A model generated the notes under the pieces. That model searched no databases, was not told where the DNA came from, and saw only the letters and a program-made list of their open reading frames with translations. A DNA stretch of 64,000 nucleotides from an uncultured Poribacteria bacterium (GTDB lineage Bacteria > Poribacteria > WGA-4E > WGA-3G), in the NCBI GenBank assembly GCA_951812525.1, contig OX638316.1:4148506-4212505 (forward strand), written 5' to 3'. A program made the position numbers and the translations under genes. Positions 33,615-42,506 of this stretch are shown here, one piece after another (position 1 is the stretch's first letter; every line of letters begins with the position of its first letter).

Positions 33615-33773
33615 TGGTTTATGGTACGCTGGCTGGTGAAAGTGTTGGGTTTCACTCGGCACATCGGCAATAATAAGTTTATAGGATGAACACTAGTTTT
33701 TTGGGTGCTAATGTTTTGCGCAAATGCGTTCAACCCAACCTACAAAGAGAGCTTTCCTAAATTGACACATAAA

Positions 33774-33844
33774 GTGCGGTTAGAAACCGCACCTACCTTG
33801 GTTAGAAACCGCACCTACCTTGGTTAGAAACCGCACCTACCTTG
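33774..33844. repeat. Three tandem 22 bp units of the TGCGGTTAGAAACCGCA family
   Basis: GGTTAGAAACCGCACCTACC plus TT repeats with 22 bp period from 33778; the first unit has the full GTGCGGTT stem. Related to 1813, 11834, 43892, 45874 and 48652. Confidence 0.8.
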
Positions 33845-33881
33845 TTTGGAACCTGAACCGCACTTCACCCACCAGATGAAA

Positions 33882-35120
33882 TTACGTATGGCGGATAGCG
33901 TCAATGGGTGTGAGTTTTGCGGCTTGGCTGGCGGGGTAGTAGCCGAAGAAGATGCCGACCGATGCGCCTGCAGCGACCGAGATGAGGACGGCTCTGAGTG
34001 TAACAACAGAGGGCCAGGTCAGTTCTGGCAAGAAATGACCCACTGCCCATGCGAAACCTTTCCCCACCAGAACACCAAAAGCAATACCAAGTAGACTCCC
34101 AATCAGACACAATAACACAGATTCTGTGAGGAACTGGAGTCGGATGTCAAGACTTGTTGCCCCGACTGCTTTTCGGAGTCCGATTTCCGGTATCCGCTCT
34201 GTCACGGAAACGAGCATGATATTGAGAATACCAATACCCGCAACAATCAACGCGACAGAGGCAATAACTACGAGAACCATCTCTATAATAAAGATAATTC
34301 TTTTTCCACCTTCGATTCCCTTTTTCGCATTCCATGTTCGGAAAAAAGTGTCGTCGCCACCGTGGTTACGCATAATAACAGTCTTCACCTCTTTTAGGGC
34401 TTGATCGACTAAATGGATACTCTTCGCACGTGCCATGATCGCCCCAACTCGATTACGTCCGCCCATACGGGTTTGAGCAGTCGTGATAGGAATGAAGATC
34501 ATATTGTCGTCGCTTCTGCCTTCCTCTAACCCGTCACCACGGCTCTCCATAACACCAATAACGGTAAAACGTTTGTTGTCAATACCGACTTCTTTGCCGA
34601 TGGGGTCCTGTCCTTTAAATTGCTCTCGCCAGACCTTTGCCCCGATGACACAGACCTTATTCCAGAAGTCCATGTCGGTATCAGCGATGAACCTACCGTA
34701 CTCAGTCTGCCATCGTCGGACATCTTGGTATTCATTTGTCGTTGCTCTGAGATAGGTGCGTCGGTGCCTCCCTTCGACTTCAAAGTTAATAGGATGACTT
34801 CTTTCAACGGTGGCTACCTCAACAGAGGGACAGTCTGCCAGAATGTCGTGGAGATCTCGCATCTCTAAGTAATGGGGACTCGTATTGCGCTGCCAACGAT
34901 TGTTTTTTTCTATATAGCCGGGTCGGTAAACACCGAACATACTCGGTCCACCGATATTTTCAATTTGCGCCATCATGAGTTTTTCTGCACCCGCACCAAA
35001 AGACATCATGGCAATGACACCGGCAATACCCATGGTAATACCCAAGAGTGTGAGAATTGTGCGGAGTTTACTGCCGCGCAGCACGGAAAACGCTGAGATG
35101 AGATTTTCTAAGATTTGCAC
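33882..35120 (-). CDS. MacB-type ABC transporter permease, copy 2 of a tandem pair
   Basis: 412 residues from a GTG at 35120 (GAGGA upstream). The layout is that of FtsX/MacB permeases: one N-terminal helix (SKLRTILTLLGITMGIAGVIAM, about 15-36), a large periplasmic MacB_PCD domain, then three helices at about 275-300, 330-355 and 375-400, ending with YPASQAAKLTPIDAIRHT. MacB-like exporters need an ATP-binding subunit, here absent from the gene. It is about 80% like its neighbour at 35130, differing mostly in the periplasmic domain, as after a recent duplication. Confidence 0.88.
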   Translation of the reverse strand: MQILENLISAFSVLRGSKLRTILTLLGITMGIAGVIAMMSFGAGAEKLMMAQIENIGGPSMFGVYRPGYIEKNNRWQRNTSPHYLEMRDLHDILADCPSVEVATVERSHPINFEVEGRHRRTYLRATTNEYQDVRRWQTEYGRFIADTDMDFWNKVCVIGAKVWREQFKGQDPIGKEVGIDNKRFTVIGVMESRGDGLEEGRSDDNMIFIPITTAQTRMGGRNRVGAIMARAKSIHLVDQALKEVKTVIMRNHGGDDTFFRTWNAKKGIEGGKRIIFIIEMVLVVIASVALIVAGIGILNIMLVSVTERIPEIGLRKAVGATSLDIRLQFLTESVLLCLIGSLLGIAFGVLVGKGFAWAVGHFLPELTWPSVVTLRAVLISVAAGASVGIFFGYYPASQAAKLTPIDAIRHT

Positions 35121-35129
35121 TTTTATCCT

Positions 35130-36380
35130 CTATGTATGGCGGATTGCGTCAATGGGAGTGAGTTTAGCGGCTTGGCTGGCGGGGTAGTAGCCGAAGAAGA
35201 TACCGACCGCTGCACCTGCACCTACAGAGACCAGCACGGCTTCTGGCGTAATCACGGAGGGCCACGCCATTTCTCTTAATAACTGGGCTACTATCCAGGC
35301 GAAACCTTTTCCAACGAGGGCACCGAAAAAGATACCGAGCAGGCTGCCAATCAGGCAGAGAAGCACGGATTCTGTGAGGAACTGGAGTCGGATGTCAAAA
35401 CTTTTCGCGCCGACCGCTTTTCGCAGTCCGATCTCTGGGATCCGTTCTGTTACGGAAACGAGCATAATATTAAGGATCCCGATCCCCGCGACAATCAAAG
35501 AGACAGAGGCGATAACGACGAGAACTGTCTCTATGATAAAGATCATTCTCTTGGCGTTTGCGATCCCCTTTTTTGCAGACCAGGTTCGGAAAAATGTCTC
35601 ATCGCCGCCATGGTTGCGCATGATGACGGTCTTCACCTCTTTTAAGGCTTGTTCAACCAGCATTGGACTCTTGGCACGGACCATGATATGCCCGACGTGA
35701 TCGTGTCCCCAAAACCGTTTCTGCGCTGTTGTAATCGGAATGAAGAGCATATTGTCATCGCTTTTTCCGCGCTCTAACCCGTCGCCTCGACTCTCCATGA
35801 TTCCGATAACGGTAAAGCGTTTGTTGGTTCCATGATTGTTAATAATGACTTCCTTACCGATGGGATCCTGTCCTTTAAACTGCTCTTTCCAGATTTTTGA
35901 ACCGATGACACAGACTTTCGTCCACATGTCCATGTCGGTGTCAGCGAGGAACCTGCCGTATTCCGTACGCCATTCGCGGACGGATTGATATTCATTTGTT
36001 GTTGCGCGGAGATAGGTCTTCTGAAACTTCCCGTCAACACCGAGGCTGATGTAGTAGCTACCTTCGACAGTGGCAACTTCAACGGAAGGGCAGTCTGCTA
36101 AGACATCACGGAGATCGTCCATCTCTAAGTGATGCGGACTGGTGTTGCGTTGCCAACGTCCGTTTTTACGTATGTACCCGGGTCGATAAACGCCAAACAT
36201 GCTGGGTCCACCGATTTGGTCGATTTCCGCCATGAGAAGTTTTTCAGCACCCGCTCCAAAAGACATCATAGCGATGACACCGGCGATACCGATGGTTATC
36301 CCTAAGAGCGTGAGGATCGTCCGGAGTTTGCTGGCGCGAAGGATAGAAACTGCTGAGATGAGATTTTCGAGTATGTTCAT
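35130..36380 (-). CDS. MacB-type ABC transporter permease, copy 1 of a tandem pair
   Basis: 416 residues with the same helix plan as the gene at 33882: SKLRTILTLLGITIGIAGVIAM, periplasmic domain 40-270, then IIETVLVVIASVSLIVAGIGILNIMLVSVTERIPEIGLRKAVGA and the terminal YPASQAAKLTPIDAIRHT. The ends of the two genes are nearly identical and they are 9 bp apart. A pair of different permeases could form a heterodimer like other FtsX-type exporters. The ATPase and the membrane fusion protein are not in this window. AAATAAAAATG lacks a strong ribosome site. Confidence 0.88.
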   Translation of the reverse strand: MNILENLISAVSILRASKLRTILTLLGITIGIAGVIAMMSFGAGAEKLLMAEIDQIGGPSMFGVYRPGYIRKNGRWQRNTSPHHLEMDDLRDVLADCPSVEVATVEGSYYISLGVDGKFQKTYLRATTNEYQSVREWRTEYGRFLADTDMDMWTKVCVIGSKIWKEQFKGQDPIGKEVIINNHGTNKRFTVIGIMESRGDGLERGKSDDNMLFIPITTAQKRFWGHDHVGHIMVRAKSPMLVEQALKEVKTVIMRNHGGDETFFRTWSAKKGIANAKRMIFIIETVLVVIASVSLIVAGIGILNIMLVSVTERIPEIGLRKAVGAKSFDIRLQFLTESVLLCLIGSLLGIFFGALVGKGFAWIVAQLLREMAWPSVITPEAVLVSVGAGAAVGIFFGYYPASQAAKLTPIDAIRHT

Positions 36381-36701
36381 TTTTATTTTTCTTGGCAGAC
36401 AGAGTGATAAAGCGTTGGGTTTCGCTGGGATTTCTGTGTGTTTAAGTATCCTGAAAATGTACAGCCACCGGTTTATCGGGGTTTGGTTTACCTATCCTGC
36501 TCAACCCAACCTACGTGTCTAAAGCCAACATAGGTCGAAAAAGTTTTGATTGCATGAATTCTAAAGACGTGCTAAACTGCTTTAATATACAAAATAGAGA
36601 TCTATTCACGGATAAAAAACGATACCTACAACACGCCTCGGTGTTATAAAGTATATCATAAAACATTTGAGAACTGCAAATTTATTGGGAGCAAACAAGT
36701 T
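36381..36701. other. Gene-free gap
   Basis: Contains the long-loop inverted repeat GTTGGGTT...AACCCAAC (36414-36510), otherwise AT-rich with no coding signal. The promoter of the next gene is not clear. Confidence 0.5.
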
Positions 36702-38537
36702 GTGCAGACGGACTCTTTCAACGCAGGAAGTGTGTTATTATGGAAGGGAAAACATGACGCAGCACACCGAGCAGAATTAACGGCATTGTCGCGACGCCGT
36801 GAGCGTGCATGGATTCAATTGTCGTCTGCTTTATTGAAAACGCGGTATGGGTTGGACGCAATCCAGCTGTCCTTTGGTGATTCAAAGACCCCAAAGACAA
36901 TTCAAGCATCACTTCGGCAGTTGTCTCAATCGCTGGAAACGAAATGGCATCAGCACTATTTAATTGCGGAACCGCATGCGGATGCTCCGTGTTACAATAT
37001 CAGCGATTACATTAGGAAGTGTGTTGCGGGTGACCTTGAAATTGCTGAACGGCTTCGCGGGCGGACGGTGATTACACTCTATCAGACAGAAGGAAGAGGC
37101 GCGGACCTTTTCAGCGACAGTGGCGTTTCAGCATTTGTGGAAGATGTGCTGACAGGATATTTAGAGACTTATGGCAAGAAACACCTCGTCGGTTTTAGTT
37201 GCGAACTGCCGAAGTTTCTATCAATGGCGAGCGTTTTAGATACTGGAGCGTCGTCGCTTCCGTGGAGTCCGACACTTTCAGAATCGCTTGAAGAGAGCGT
37301 CTCAGACTATTTGCCCTTGGTGTTTTATGAGACTTACAACTCTGCGGCAGTTAGGAACACGTTCTGGCGTGAGCTAACGACGCGATTCGCGACCTGTTTT
37401 CTTGGTGGACTGCGCTATTTTTGTCATCAGAAAGGATTACAGTTTGCCTTAAGTCTGCCAGCGAGTACTAAGGCGTTGGATTTTGAATTAGGGGCGATGT
37501 TGGCGCAGGTGGATTGCCCAATTTTAAATGCCACTGAAATAAATACGCCGAAGCGGTTCGTCGTTGCCAAATGGGTCTGTAGCAACACCCAACACGCTGG
37601 GCTTTCACGAAAGCGTCCGGATAAAATAGATAATCACACGCTGATAGAAGACGCGACGCTCGGTTTTAACCTATGGGTAAACAGAAATAGGAGTGGATCA
37701 GGAAAGTCCAATGCTATAATACCTGTACTATCAGAACTGTTATCAGTGGGTTATCCAAAGAGACCGCTCCTGATGGTGGCTCCGACGCAGAGTCTCTGGA
37801 CTAAACCTGATAAAAAAATGTGGAGCCAGGTAACAAAAGCGTGGGGTTGGCTCTGCGAAACGGTATGGGAATTCGGATACGACTTCAGGATTATCTCGGA
37901 ACAGGATCTGGCTTCAGCAGAGATAATAGACGCACGACGCGTAGGTATACGTGCCCATAGGAACCGTTGCCTTCGCTTAAAAAATAGTCATAAAGGTGTT
38001 GAAGAGGCATACAGTGTTGTTCTGCTTCCGAGCTGCATATCGCTTCAAGAAGAGACGGTGAAGTGCCTGAAGGCGTTCACAAAGGCGAAGGGTCGATTGA
38101 TAGTAGATGAACCGACGCCGTATCTGCTCAACGGCAGGATCGGACTGGAACCGTATCCGCTGGAACAACTCATCTATGGACGGCGTGCAACGATACTCCG
38201 CGGTCCCTTGAACGAGAAAGCCGAGAAACTCGAAAAACACCTGCAAAAATGGGTGCAACGTCTTGTATCAGTGTATGTAAAACCAGATAACGAACCGACA
38301 GACGTTGTTCAAGTGCACCAGAGAGAGGCAGGGACTTCTGAACTTTTTTATCTGTTCAACAGCGGTGATGCAACGATTGACACTTTGATTGAAATAGATC
38401 GAGCAGCAGTGAGCGTTGTGGAGTGGGATTTATTTGAAGGCACGAAGAAGAACATCGATTCTTGGGATGCTGACGGAAAGATTTATTTAAACAGTGCGTT
38501 TGTCCCTAAGCAGGGACGGCTTTTTGAAGTTTCGTGA
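36702..38537 (+). CDS. Probable glycoside hydrolase-like protein
   Basis: 611 residues from a GTG (GGGAG 10 nt upstream). It reads as three parts. A TIM-barrel-like N-terminal half includes SDYLPLVFYETYNSAAVRNTFWRELTTRFATCFLGGLRYFCHQKGLQFALSLP, resembling rhamnosidase/galactosidase-type barrels (GH106 or GH42-like). A Rossmann/amidotransferase-like middle part covers about 340-500 (KRPLLMVAPTQSLWTKPD, VLLPSCISLQEETVKCLKAF). A beta-sandwich ends the chain (SELFYLFNSGDATIDTLIEI). Catalytic acids cannot be fixed; ETYNS or CELPK are candidates. No signal peptide, so it would act on imported oligosaccharides. Assignment is by resemblance only. Confidence 0.6.
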   Translation: MQTDSFNAGSVLLWKGKHDAAHRAELTALSRRRERAWIQLSSALLKTRYGLDAIQLSFGDSKTPKTIQASLRQLSQSLETKWHQHYLIAEPHADAPCYNISDYIRKCVAGDLEIAERLRGRTVITLYQTEGRGADLFSDSGVSAFVEDVLTGYLETYGKKHLVGFSCELPKFLSMASVLDTGASSLPWSPTLSESLEESVSDYLPLVFYETYNSAAVRNTFWRELTTRFATCFLGGLRYFCHQKGLQFALSLPASTKALDFELGAMLAQVDCPILNATEINTPKRFVVAKWVCSNTQHAGLSRKRPDKIDNHTLIEDATLGFNLWVNRNRSGSGKSNAIIPVLSELLSVGYPKRPLLMVAPTQSLWTKPDKKMWSQVTKAWGWLCETVWEFGYDFRIISEQDLASAEIIDARRVGIRAHRNRCLRLKNSHKGVEEAYSVVLLPSCISLQEETVKCLKAFTKAKGRLIVDEPTPYLLNGRIGLEPYPLEQLIYGRRATILRGPLNEKAEKLEKHLQKWVQRLVSVYVKPDNEPTDVVQVHQREAGTSELFYLFNSGDATIDTLIEIDRAAVSVVEWDLFEGTKKNIDSWDADGKIYLNSAFVPKQGRLFEVS

Positions 38538-38574
38538 AATTAGAAATCGTGATCGATAAATATGAAAGGAGCCT

Positions 38575-40137
38575 ATGATGACAGGTGGCGATCTTTTTGT
38601 AGAATGTTTGAAGGAACAAGGTGTTAGCGATATTTTCGGTCTGCCGGGTAACCACTTGGACACCGTCTATGAATCACTGTATAACAACCAAGATAGCATC
38701 CAGCACTACGTTACGCGCCATGAAGGCGGTGCCTCGTTTATGGCGGACGGTTATGCGCGGGCAACAGGTGGCGTGGGTGTCTGCATGACCGTTCCGGGTC
38801 CGGGTTCCAATAATGCCTCTATCGGTATCGGTGAGGCAAACACGGCATCCTCACCGGTTCTCTGGATTACAGGTCAGAATCCATCTTACTTGGCATCACG
38901 AGATCCGAAGAAGAGCTTCCACGGCTTGGATCAACGTGCTGCTTTTACGCCGATGACGAAACATTTGGAAATCGTGCATCGGGTAGATCAGATTCCGGGA
39001 GCAATCAATCGGAGTTTCACCGCGATGCGTTCGGGTAGACCGGGACCCGTGCTGATTGAACTGGCGAAAGACGCGCTGGATGCCGATGCTAACTTTCCGG
39101 TCCCCGCATATAACAACGGTATTCAGACGACTGCGAGTCCACAAGATGTAGACGCCGCTTTGGCACTCCTGCAGAAAGCGGAACGTCCACTGATTATTTC
39201 TGGTGGTGGTATTAACCATACACGCGCCACAGCAGAAATGCTTGAGTTCGCAGAACTGTTAGACGCACCGATTGTGATGACGGGCTTTGGAAAAGGTTCG
39301 GTGCCTGAGGATTCACCGAATGTGATCGGTATATTCCGTGACGGTGTCTCGCAAGCGGCAATTGAAGCGTGTGACCTCCTTGTTGCTGTTGGCACGAGGT
39401 TCAACTATCGCGATACGGGCAACTGGAGTTTCAAGTTTGAACAACCCTTACTCCACATTGAAGCGGATACAGAGGAAATTCACAAGGAATATCCGGCGAC
39501 TGTTGGCATCGGTGCGAATCCGAAACTGGTTTTGCGCCAGTTGAACGCTGCGCTGCGTGATGAGAAGCAGACCGGTGGCTGGAACGACGGTTTACGCGAA
39601 TTACGTCGTCGGTTTACAGAGACTGAACCGCCACGGATTCTCAAGGAGATGCGCGACGTGATGCCGCACGATGCGATCTTATCGGTTGACGTTAATATCA
39701 CGGGATACGGTGCGCTCCAGCATTTCCCGTGCTATCACCCTGGCAGTTATATCTTTTCGGGTGTCTCTGTGGCGATGGGTATTGGATTGACGGGTGCCAT
39801 CGGTGCACAGGTCGCTTACCCCGAACGGAAAGTGGTTGCACTGAGTGGTGATGGCGGATTCTTAATGTCGTGTCCGGATCTCGCAACAGCCGTGATGTAT
39901 GACCTACCCGTTGTGACGTTGGTGATGAACGATAATCAATACACATCTATTGAGCGGGGTCAGCTGCGGCGATTCGGCAAACGGATCGGTGTTGAACTTG
40001 CTAACCCAGACTTCGTTCAGTTCGCTGAGTCGTTTGGGGCAATCGGGTTACGGGTTGAAGATCCGAACGATTTCAGACCAACTTTTGAAAAGGCACTCGC
40101 CTTCGATAAGCCGGTTCTCCTTGAAGTTGTTAAATAG
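38575..40137 (+). CDS. ThDP-dependent enzyme, acetolactate synthase/benzoylformate decarboxylase-like
   Basis: 520 residues. The PYR domain has the catalytic glutamate in RHEGGASFMADGYAR (about 49). The middle domain contains RPLIISGGG and APIVMTGFGKGSVPED. The PP domain ends with the ThDP/Mg motif GDGGFLMSCPDLATAVMYDLPVVTLVMNDNQY (G-D-G to N). No FAD-binding insertion is obvious. Substrates of such enzymes are 2-keto acids: the reaction could be acetolactate formation, glyoxylate carboligation or a sulfo-sugar step. AAAGGAG is 7 nt before the ATG. It is followed by a phosphofructokinase on the same strand. Confidence 0.85.
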   Translation: MMTGGDLFVECLKEQGVSDIFGLPGNHLDTVYESLYNNQDSIQHYVTRHEGGASFMADGYARATGGVGVCMTVPGPGSNNASIGIGEANTASSPVLWITGQNPSYLASRDPKKSFHGLDQRAAFTPMTKHLEIVHRVDQIPGAINRSFTAMRSGRPGPVLIELAKDALDADANFPVPAYNNGIQTTASPQDVDAALALLQKAERPLIISGGGINHTRATAEMLEFAELLDAPIVMTGFGKGSVPEDSPNVIGIFRDGVSQAAIEACDLLVAVGTRFNYRDTGNWSFKFEQPLLHIEADTEEIHKEYPATVGIGANPKLVLRQLNAALRDEKQTGGWNDGLRELRRRFTETEPPRILKEMRDVMPHDAILSVDVNITGYGALQHFPCYHPGSYIFSGVSVAMGIGLTGAIGAQVAYPERKVVALSGDGGFLMSCPDLATAVMYDLPVVTLVMNDNQYTSIERGQLRRFGKRIGVELANPDFVQFAESFGAIGLRVEDPNDFRPTFEKALAFDKPVLLEVVK

Positions 40138-40155
40138 TCTTTGCTTCATAGAGAG

Positions 40156-40176
40156 GTTGCCTCCAGTGGAGGCAAC
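40156..40176. other. Hairpin between ThDP enzyme and phosphofructokinase genes
   Basis: GTTGCCTCCA-G-TGGAGGCAAC, 10 bp stem, no T run. It may shape mRNA processing or attenuate the downstream gene. Confidence 0.45.
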
Positions 40177-40216
40177 ACCGGATAGTGCAATAAAAAATAC
40201 ATAAGAGGAGATTAAC

Positions 40217-41419
40217 ATGCCCAAAAAGATCGGTGTTTTAACAGGGGGTGGCGATACCAGTGCGCTCAACGCCACCCTTAAAGGCATCGCGCTAAAAGCC
40301 GAAGAACTTGGTTTTGAATTGGTCGGGTTCATGGAGGGGTGGCGCGGTGTCCTGAAAGGTGGACGCTACTTTACGTTGACCCCGGATCTGATTGATGAGA
40401 ACCGGGGTGGAACGTTATTAAAGAGTTCACGCACGAATCTAATTAAAGATAATAAGTTAGACGAGGCGGTCAGCAACCTGAAAAAATTGGACATTAGCGG
40501 TCTGATTCCAATAGGCGGCGATGATACGCTGACAGTTGGCACTGCCCTGTCGGATCAACTCACGACCACGTTTGTGACCAAAACTATTGATAACGATGTC
40601 GGTATAAATCCGCCAGAAGGGGATGCAGTTGACTACTCTAAGATGGTTAACTATTTCTGTCCGGGTTTCCCTTCATCCGCACAGAGCGTTATCAATGCCG
40701 TCCGCGATTTACGGACGACGACCTATTCACACGATCGGGTAATTGTCGTTGAATCGATGGGAAGGGATGCTGGTTGGTTGACGTTGTCTGCTGCTTACGG
40801 ACAGGCAGACTTAATCGTTGTTCCAGAGGTGCCGTATCAGCCGGAAAAACTGGCAGAAGCGATTCGTGAGAAACACACAGAACAGGGCAACGTGATTGTT
40901 GTTGTGTCGGAGGGTATTCGGAATGAGGCAGGAGAATTGATGATTAATTCCGAAGCTGAACTCGATGCCTTTGGACATACGAAACCGGGTGGCTGTTCTG
41001 AGATTATTGTTGAAGCGATGAAGAAGCTGCTCCCTGAGATTTCAAGTTCTGCGTTCCGTGCGTTGATACTCGGCTATCTCCAGAGATGCGGGAGTCCGAT
41101 TCCATTGGACAGGGACACCGCTATCAAAGCAGGAGCGTTGGCTGTGCAGGCACTCTCAGAGGGTATGTTCAACGGTGTGGCGACGATTACACGGACGGAT
41201 GCTGGTATTGAACCGACGCTGTTGCCGTTAGAACAGGTACTCAAAAGGGATGAAACCGGACATGTTGTCAGGCGGGATCTCGATCTACGGTTCTACGATG
41301 CGGAACGGTATCAGATGTCTCCGGCGGGTGCTGGATATTTCCGTCCGCTTTTTGGTAATCTGCCGCGTCCGGATTTGTCTTTGGATGATTGGTTGATTGA
41401 GGTTGGTGAGATTCGGTGA
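40217..41419 (+). CDS. pfp: 6-phosphofructokinase, PPi-dependent type
   Basis: 400 residues of the PfkA family. The phosphoryl donor loop is GVLTGGGDTSALNAT instead of the usual GGD-x-P-G-x-N. The key residues match PPi-dependent enzymes: G-G-D-D-T at 100-104 (Asp103 blocks ATP) and K122 in TKTIDND. Further family motifs are VVESMGRDAGWLTL and RALILGYLQRCGSP. It would convert fructose 6-phosphate and pyrophosphate to fructose 1,6-bisphosphate and phosphate, reversibly. AGAGGAG lies 7 nt before the ATG. It follows the ThDP gene by 79 bp and is ended by a clear terminator. Confidence 0.87.
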   Translation: MPKKIGVLTGGGDTSALNATLKGIALKAEELGFELVGFMEGWRGVLKGGRYFTLTPDLIDENRGGTLLKSSRTNLIKDNKLDEAVSNLKKLDISGLIPIGGDDTLTVGTALSDQLTTTFVTKTIDNDVGINPPEGDAVDYSKMVNYFCPGFPSSAQSVINAVRDLRTTTYSHDRVIVVESMGRDAGWLTLSAAYGQADLIVVPEVPYQPEKLAEAIREKHTEQGNVIVVVSEGIRNEAGELMINSEAELDAFGHTKPGGCSEIIVEAMKKLLPEISSSAFRALILGYLQRCGSPIPLDRDTAIKAGALAVQALSEGMFNGVATITRTDAGIEPTLLPLEQVLKRDETGHVVRRDLDLRFYDAERYQMSPAGAGYFRPLFGNLPRPDLSLDDWLIEVGEIR

Positions 41420-41443
41420 TAATCAGAGCGTTTAGATAAATGG

Positions 41444-41478
41444 AGGCGCGGTTTGAAACCGCGCCTTTAATTTTTTTC
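41444..41478 (+). terminator. Rho-independent terminator of the phosphofructokinase gene
   Basis: AGGCGCGGTT-TGA-AACCGCGCCT followed by TTAATTTTTTT. It belongs structurally to the TGA-loop hairpin family seen at 19446 and 54369. Confidence 0.85.
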
Positions 41479-41500
41479 CAGAAATATCACATCTAATCTA

Positions 41501-41977
41501 TTATAGATTGATCCCTGATTCTCGGATTTTTTGTAAGAAATTCGGTGGTTCAACGATTTCAACACCGAATTCAAACAGAACTTTTATAAGTTCGGCATCA
41601 TCCACAAGATCATTGTCATACGACACCAAGAATTGGACACGTCCCGATATTGCACAATCAACGAACATATCATCCTTGGAGTCCCGACACAATTCAAACG
41701 ATGAGGTTACCTCAACAATGCTTGCTTGTTGCAGAAGGCTGATTAAACTTGATACTTCGACCAGTGAATACTGATATTTCAGACGTAGCGTGCGGCGTGA
41801 TAAGACTTTTTCGATCTCATCAATAATAGGCTGCGATAAAACAAGAACAAATCTCCTTTCACGCCAAAGAGAAAGCAGACGGTTAGCGAGATTCTCCTTC
41901 CCAATTACTGAACGAACAAAGATATTAGTATCAAACGTCGCCCGGTAAACACGCCATCGGTTCTCAGGTTCGTTCAC
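41501..41977 (-). CDS. PIN-domain ribonuclease
   Basis: 158 residues of the PIN fold, close to the TIGR00305 toxin-like group. The four acidic positions are visible: FDTNIFV (D15), IIDEIEKVL (E), CRDSKDDMFVDCAI (D) and VSYDNDLVD (D). PIN toxins cleave RNA, often tRNA or mRNA. It has no typical small antitoxin gene. Instead it is the third gene of a tight group behind an ATPase and an unknown protein, overlapping the latter by 14 bp. The context suggests an effector in a defence-type operon, though a normal RNA-processing role is possible. Confidence 0.85.
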   Translation of the reverse strand: MNEPENRWRVYRATFDTNIFVRSVIGKENLANRLLSLWRERRFVLVLSQPIIDEIEKVLSRRTLRLKYQYSLVEVSSLISLLQQASIVEVTSSFELCRDSKDDMFVDCAISGRVQFLVSYDNDLVDDAELIKVLFEFGVEIVEPPNFLQKIRESGINL

Positions 41978-42506
41978 GCCTCACCTCTGCCAGTGCTTCC
42001 TCAAAATCGCGTATCACTTCTTCTTCTGGTGCGTCAGCAAAGGCATCATGGAAGTGTGCTACAGTTTTATCCCATTCATCCCGAAACTGTTTGCGATCTC
42101 TTTCAACTTCAACACTGAAGTCCGAAATAATACCTTGCCATTGTGTCGGCAAAGAAGATTCAGATTCTCGAAGATCAGTAGCGAAAAAGACTTTGTCAGT
42201 AAAATTGCTATTGTTGACGACATACCTGAGCTGACTAATAAGTGGCTTTGATTTTGGCTGTCGTTGATGCTGGGCATCAATGACAAAAATAATATAGTCA
42301 TCCTGCGCGAGGTAGTGTTGAATAGCCTTCCTTAGGCTGCTCCTTACAGGAGCTCCTTTCTCATGACATTTGCGGAGGGCACTTCTTCCCGCTGTTCGGA
42401 TAGCAAGATCCCCGAGCTCCTTAGATTTTTCAAATTCACTTTCCAAAAATTTAACTGCTTGAGCATTATGATCGGATTCCAAATTCCAGACTCGCACGCT
42501 TATCAT
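41964..42506 (-). CDS. Unknown alpha/beta protein between ATPase and PIN gene (TOPRIM-like?)
   Basis: 180 residues. It starts VRVWNLESDHNAQAVKFLESEFEKS and has a strand YLAQDDYIIFVIDAQHQRQPKSKP with an acidic pair. This is the arrangement of the small TOPRIM-like or DUF4276/DUF4435-like proteins that follow OLD/RecF-type ATPases in defence systems, but the pattern is too weak to call. The C-terminal third is charged and helical (RDRKQFRDEWDKTVAHFHDAFADAPEEEVIRDFEEA). It overlaps the ATPase stop by 4 bp (ATGA). No signal or membrane part. Confidence 0.7.
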   Translation of the reverse strand: MISVRVWNLESDHNAQAVKFLESEFEKSKELGDLAIRTAGRSALRKCHEKGAPVRSSLRKAIQHYLAQDDYIIFVIDAQHQRQPKSKPLISQLRYVVNNSNFTDKVFFATDLRESESSLPTQWQGIISDFSVEVERDRKQFRDEWDKTVAHFHDAFADAPEEEVIRDFEEALAEVRRERT

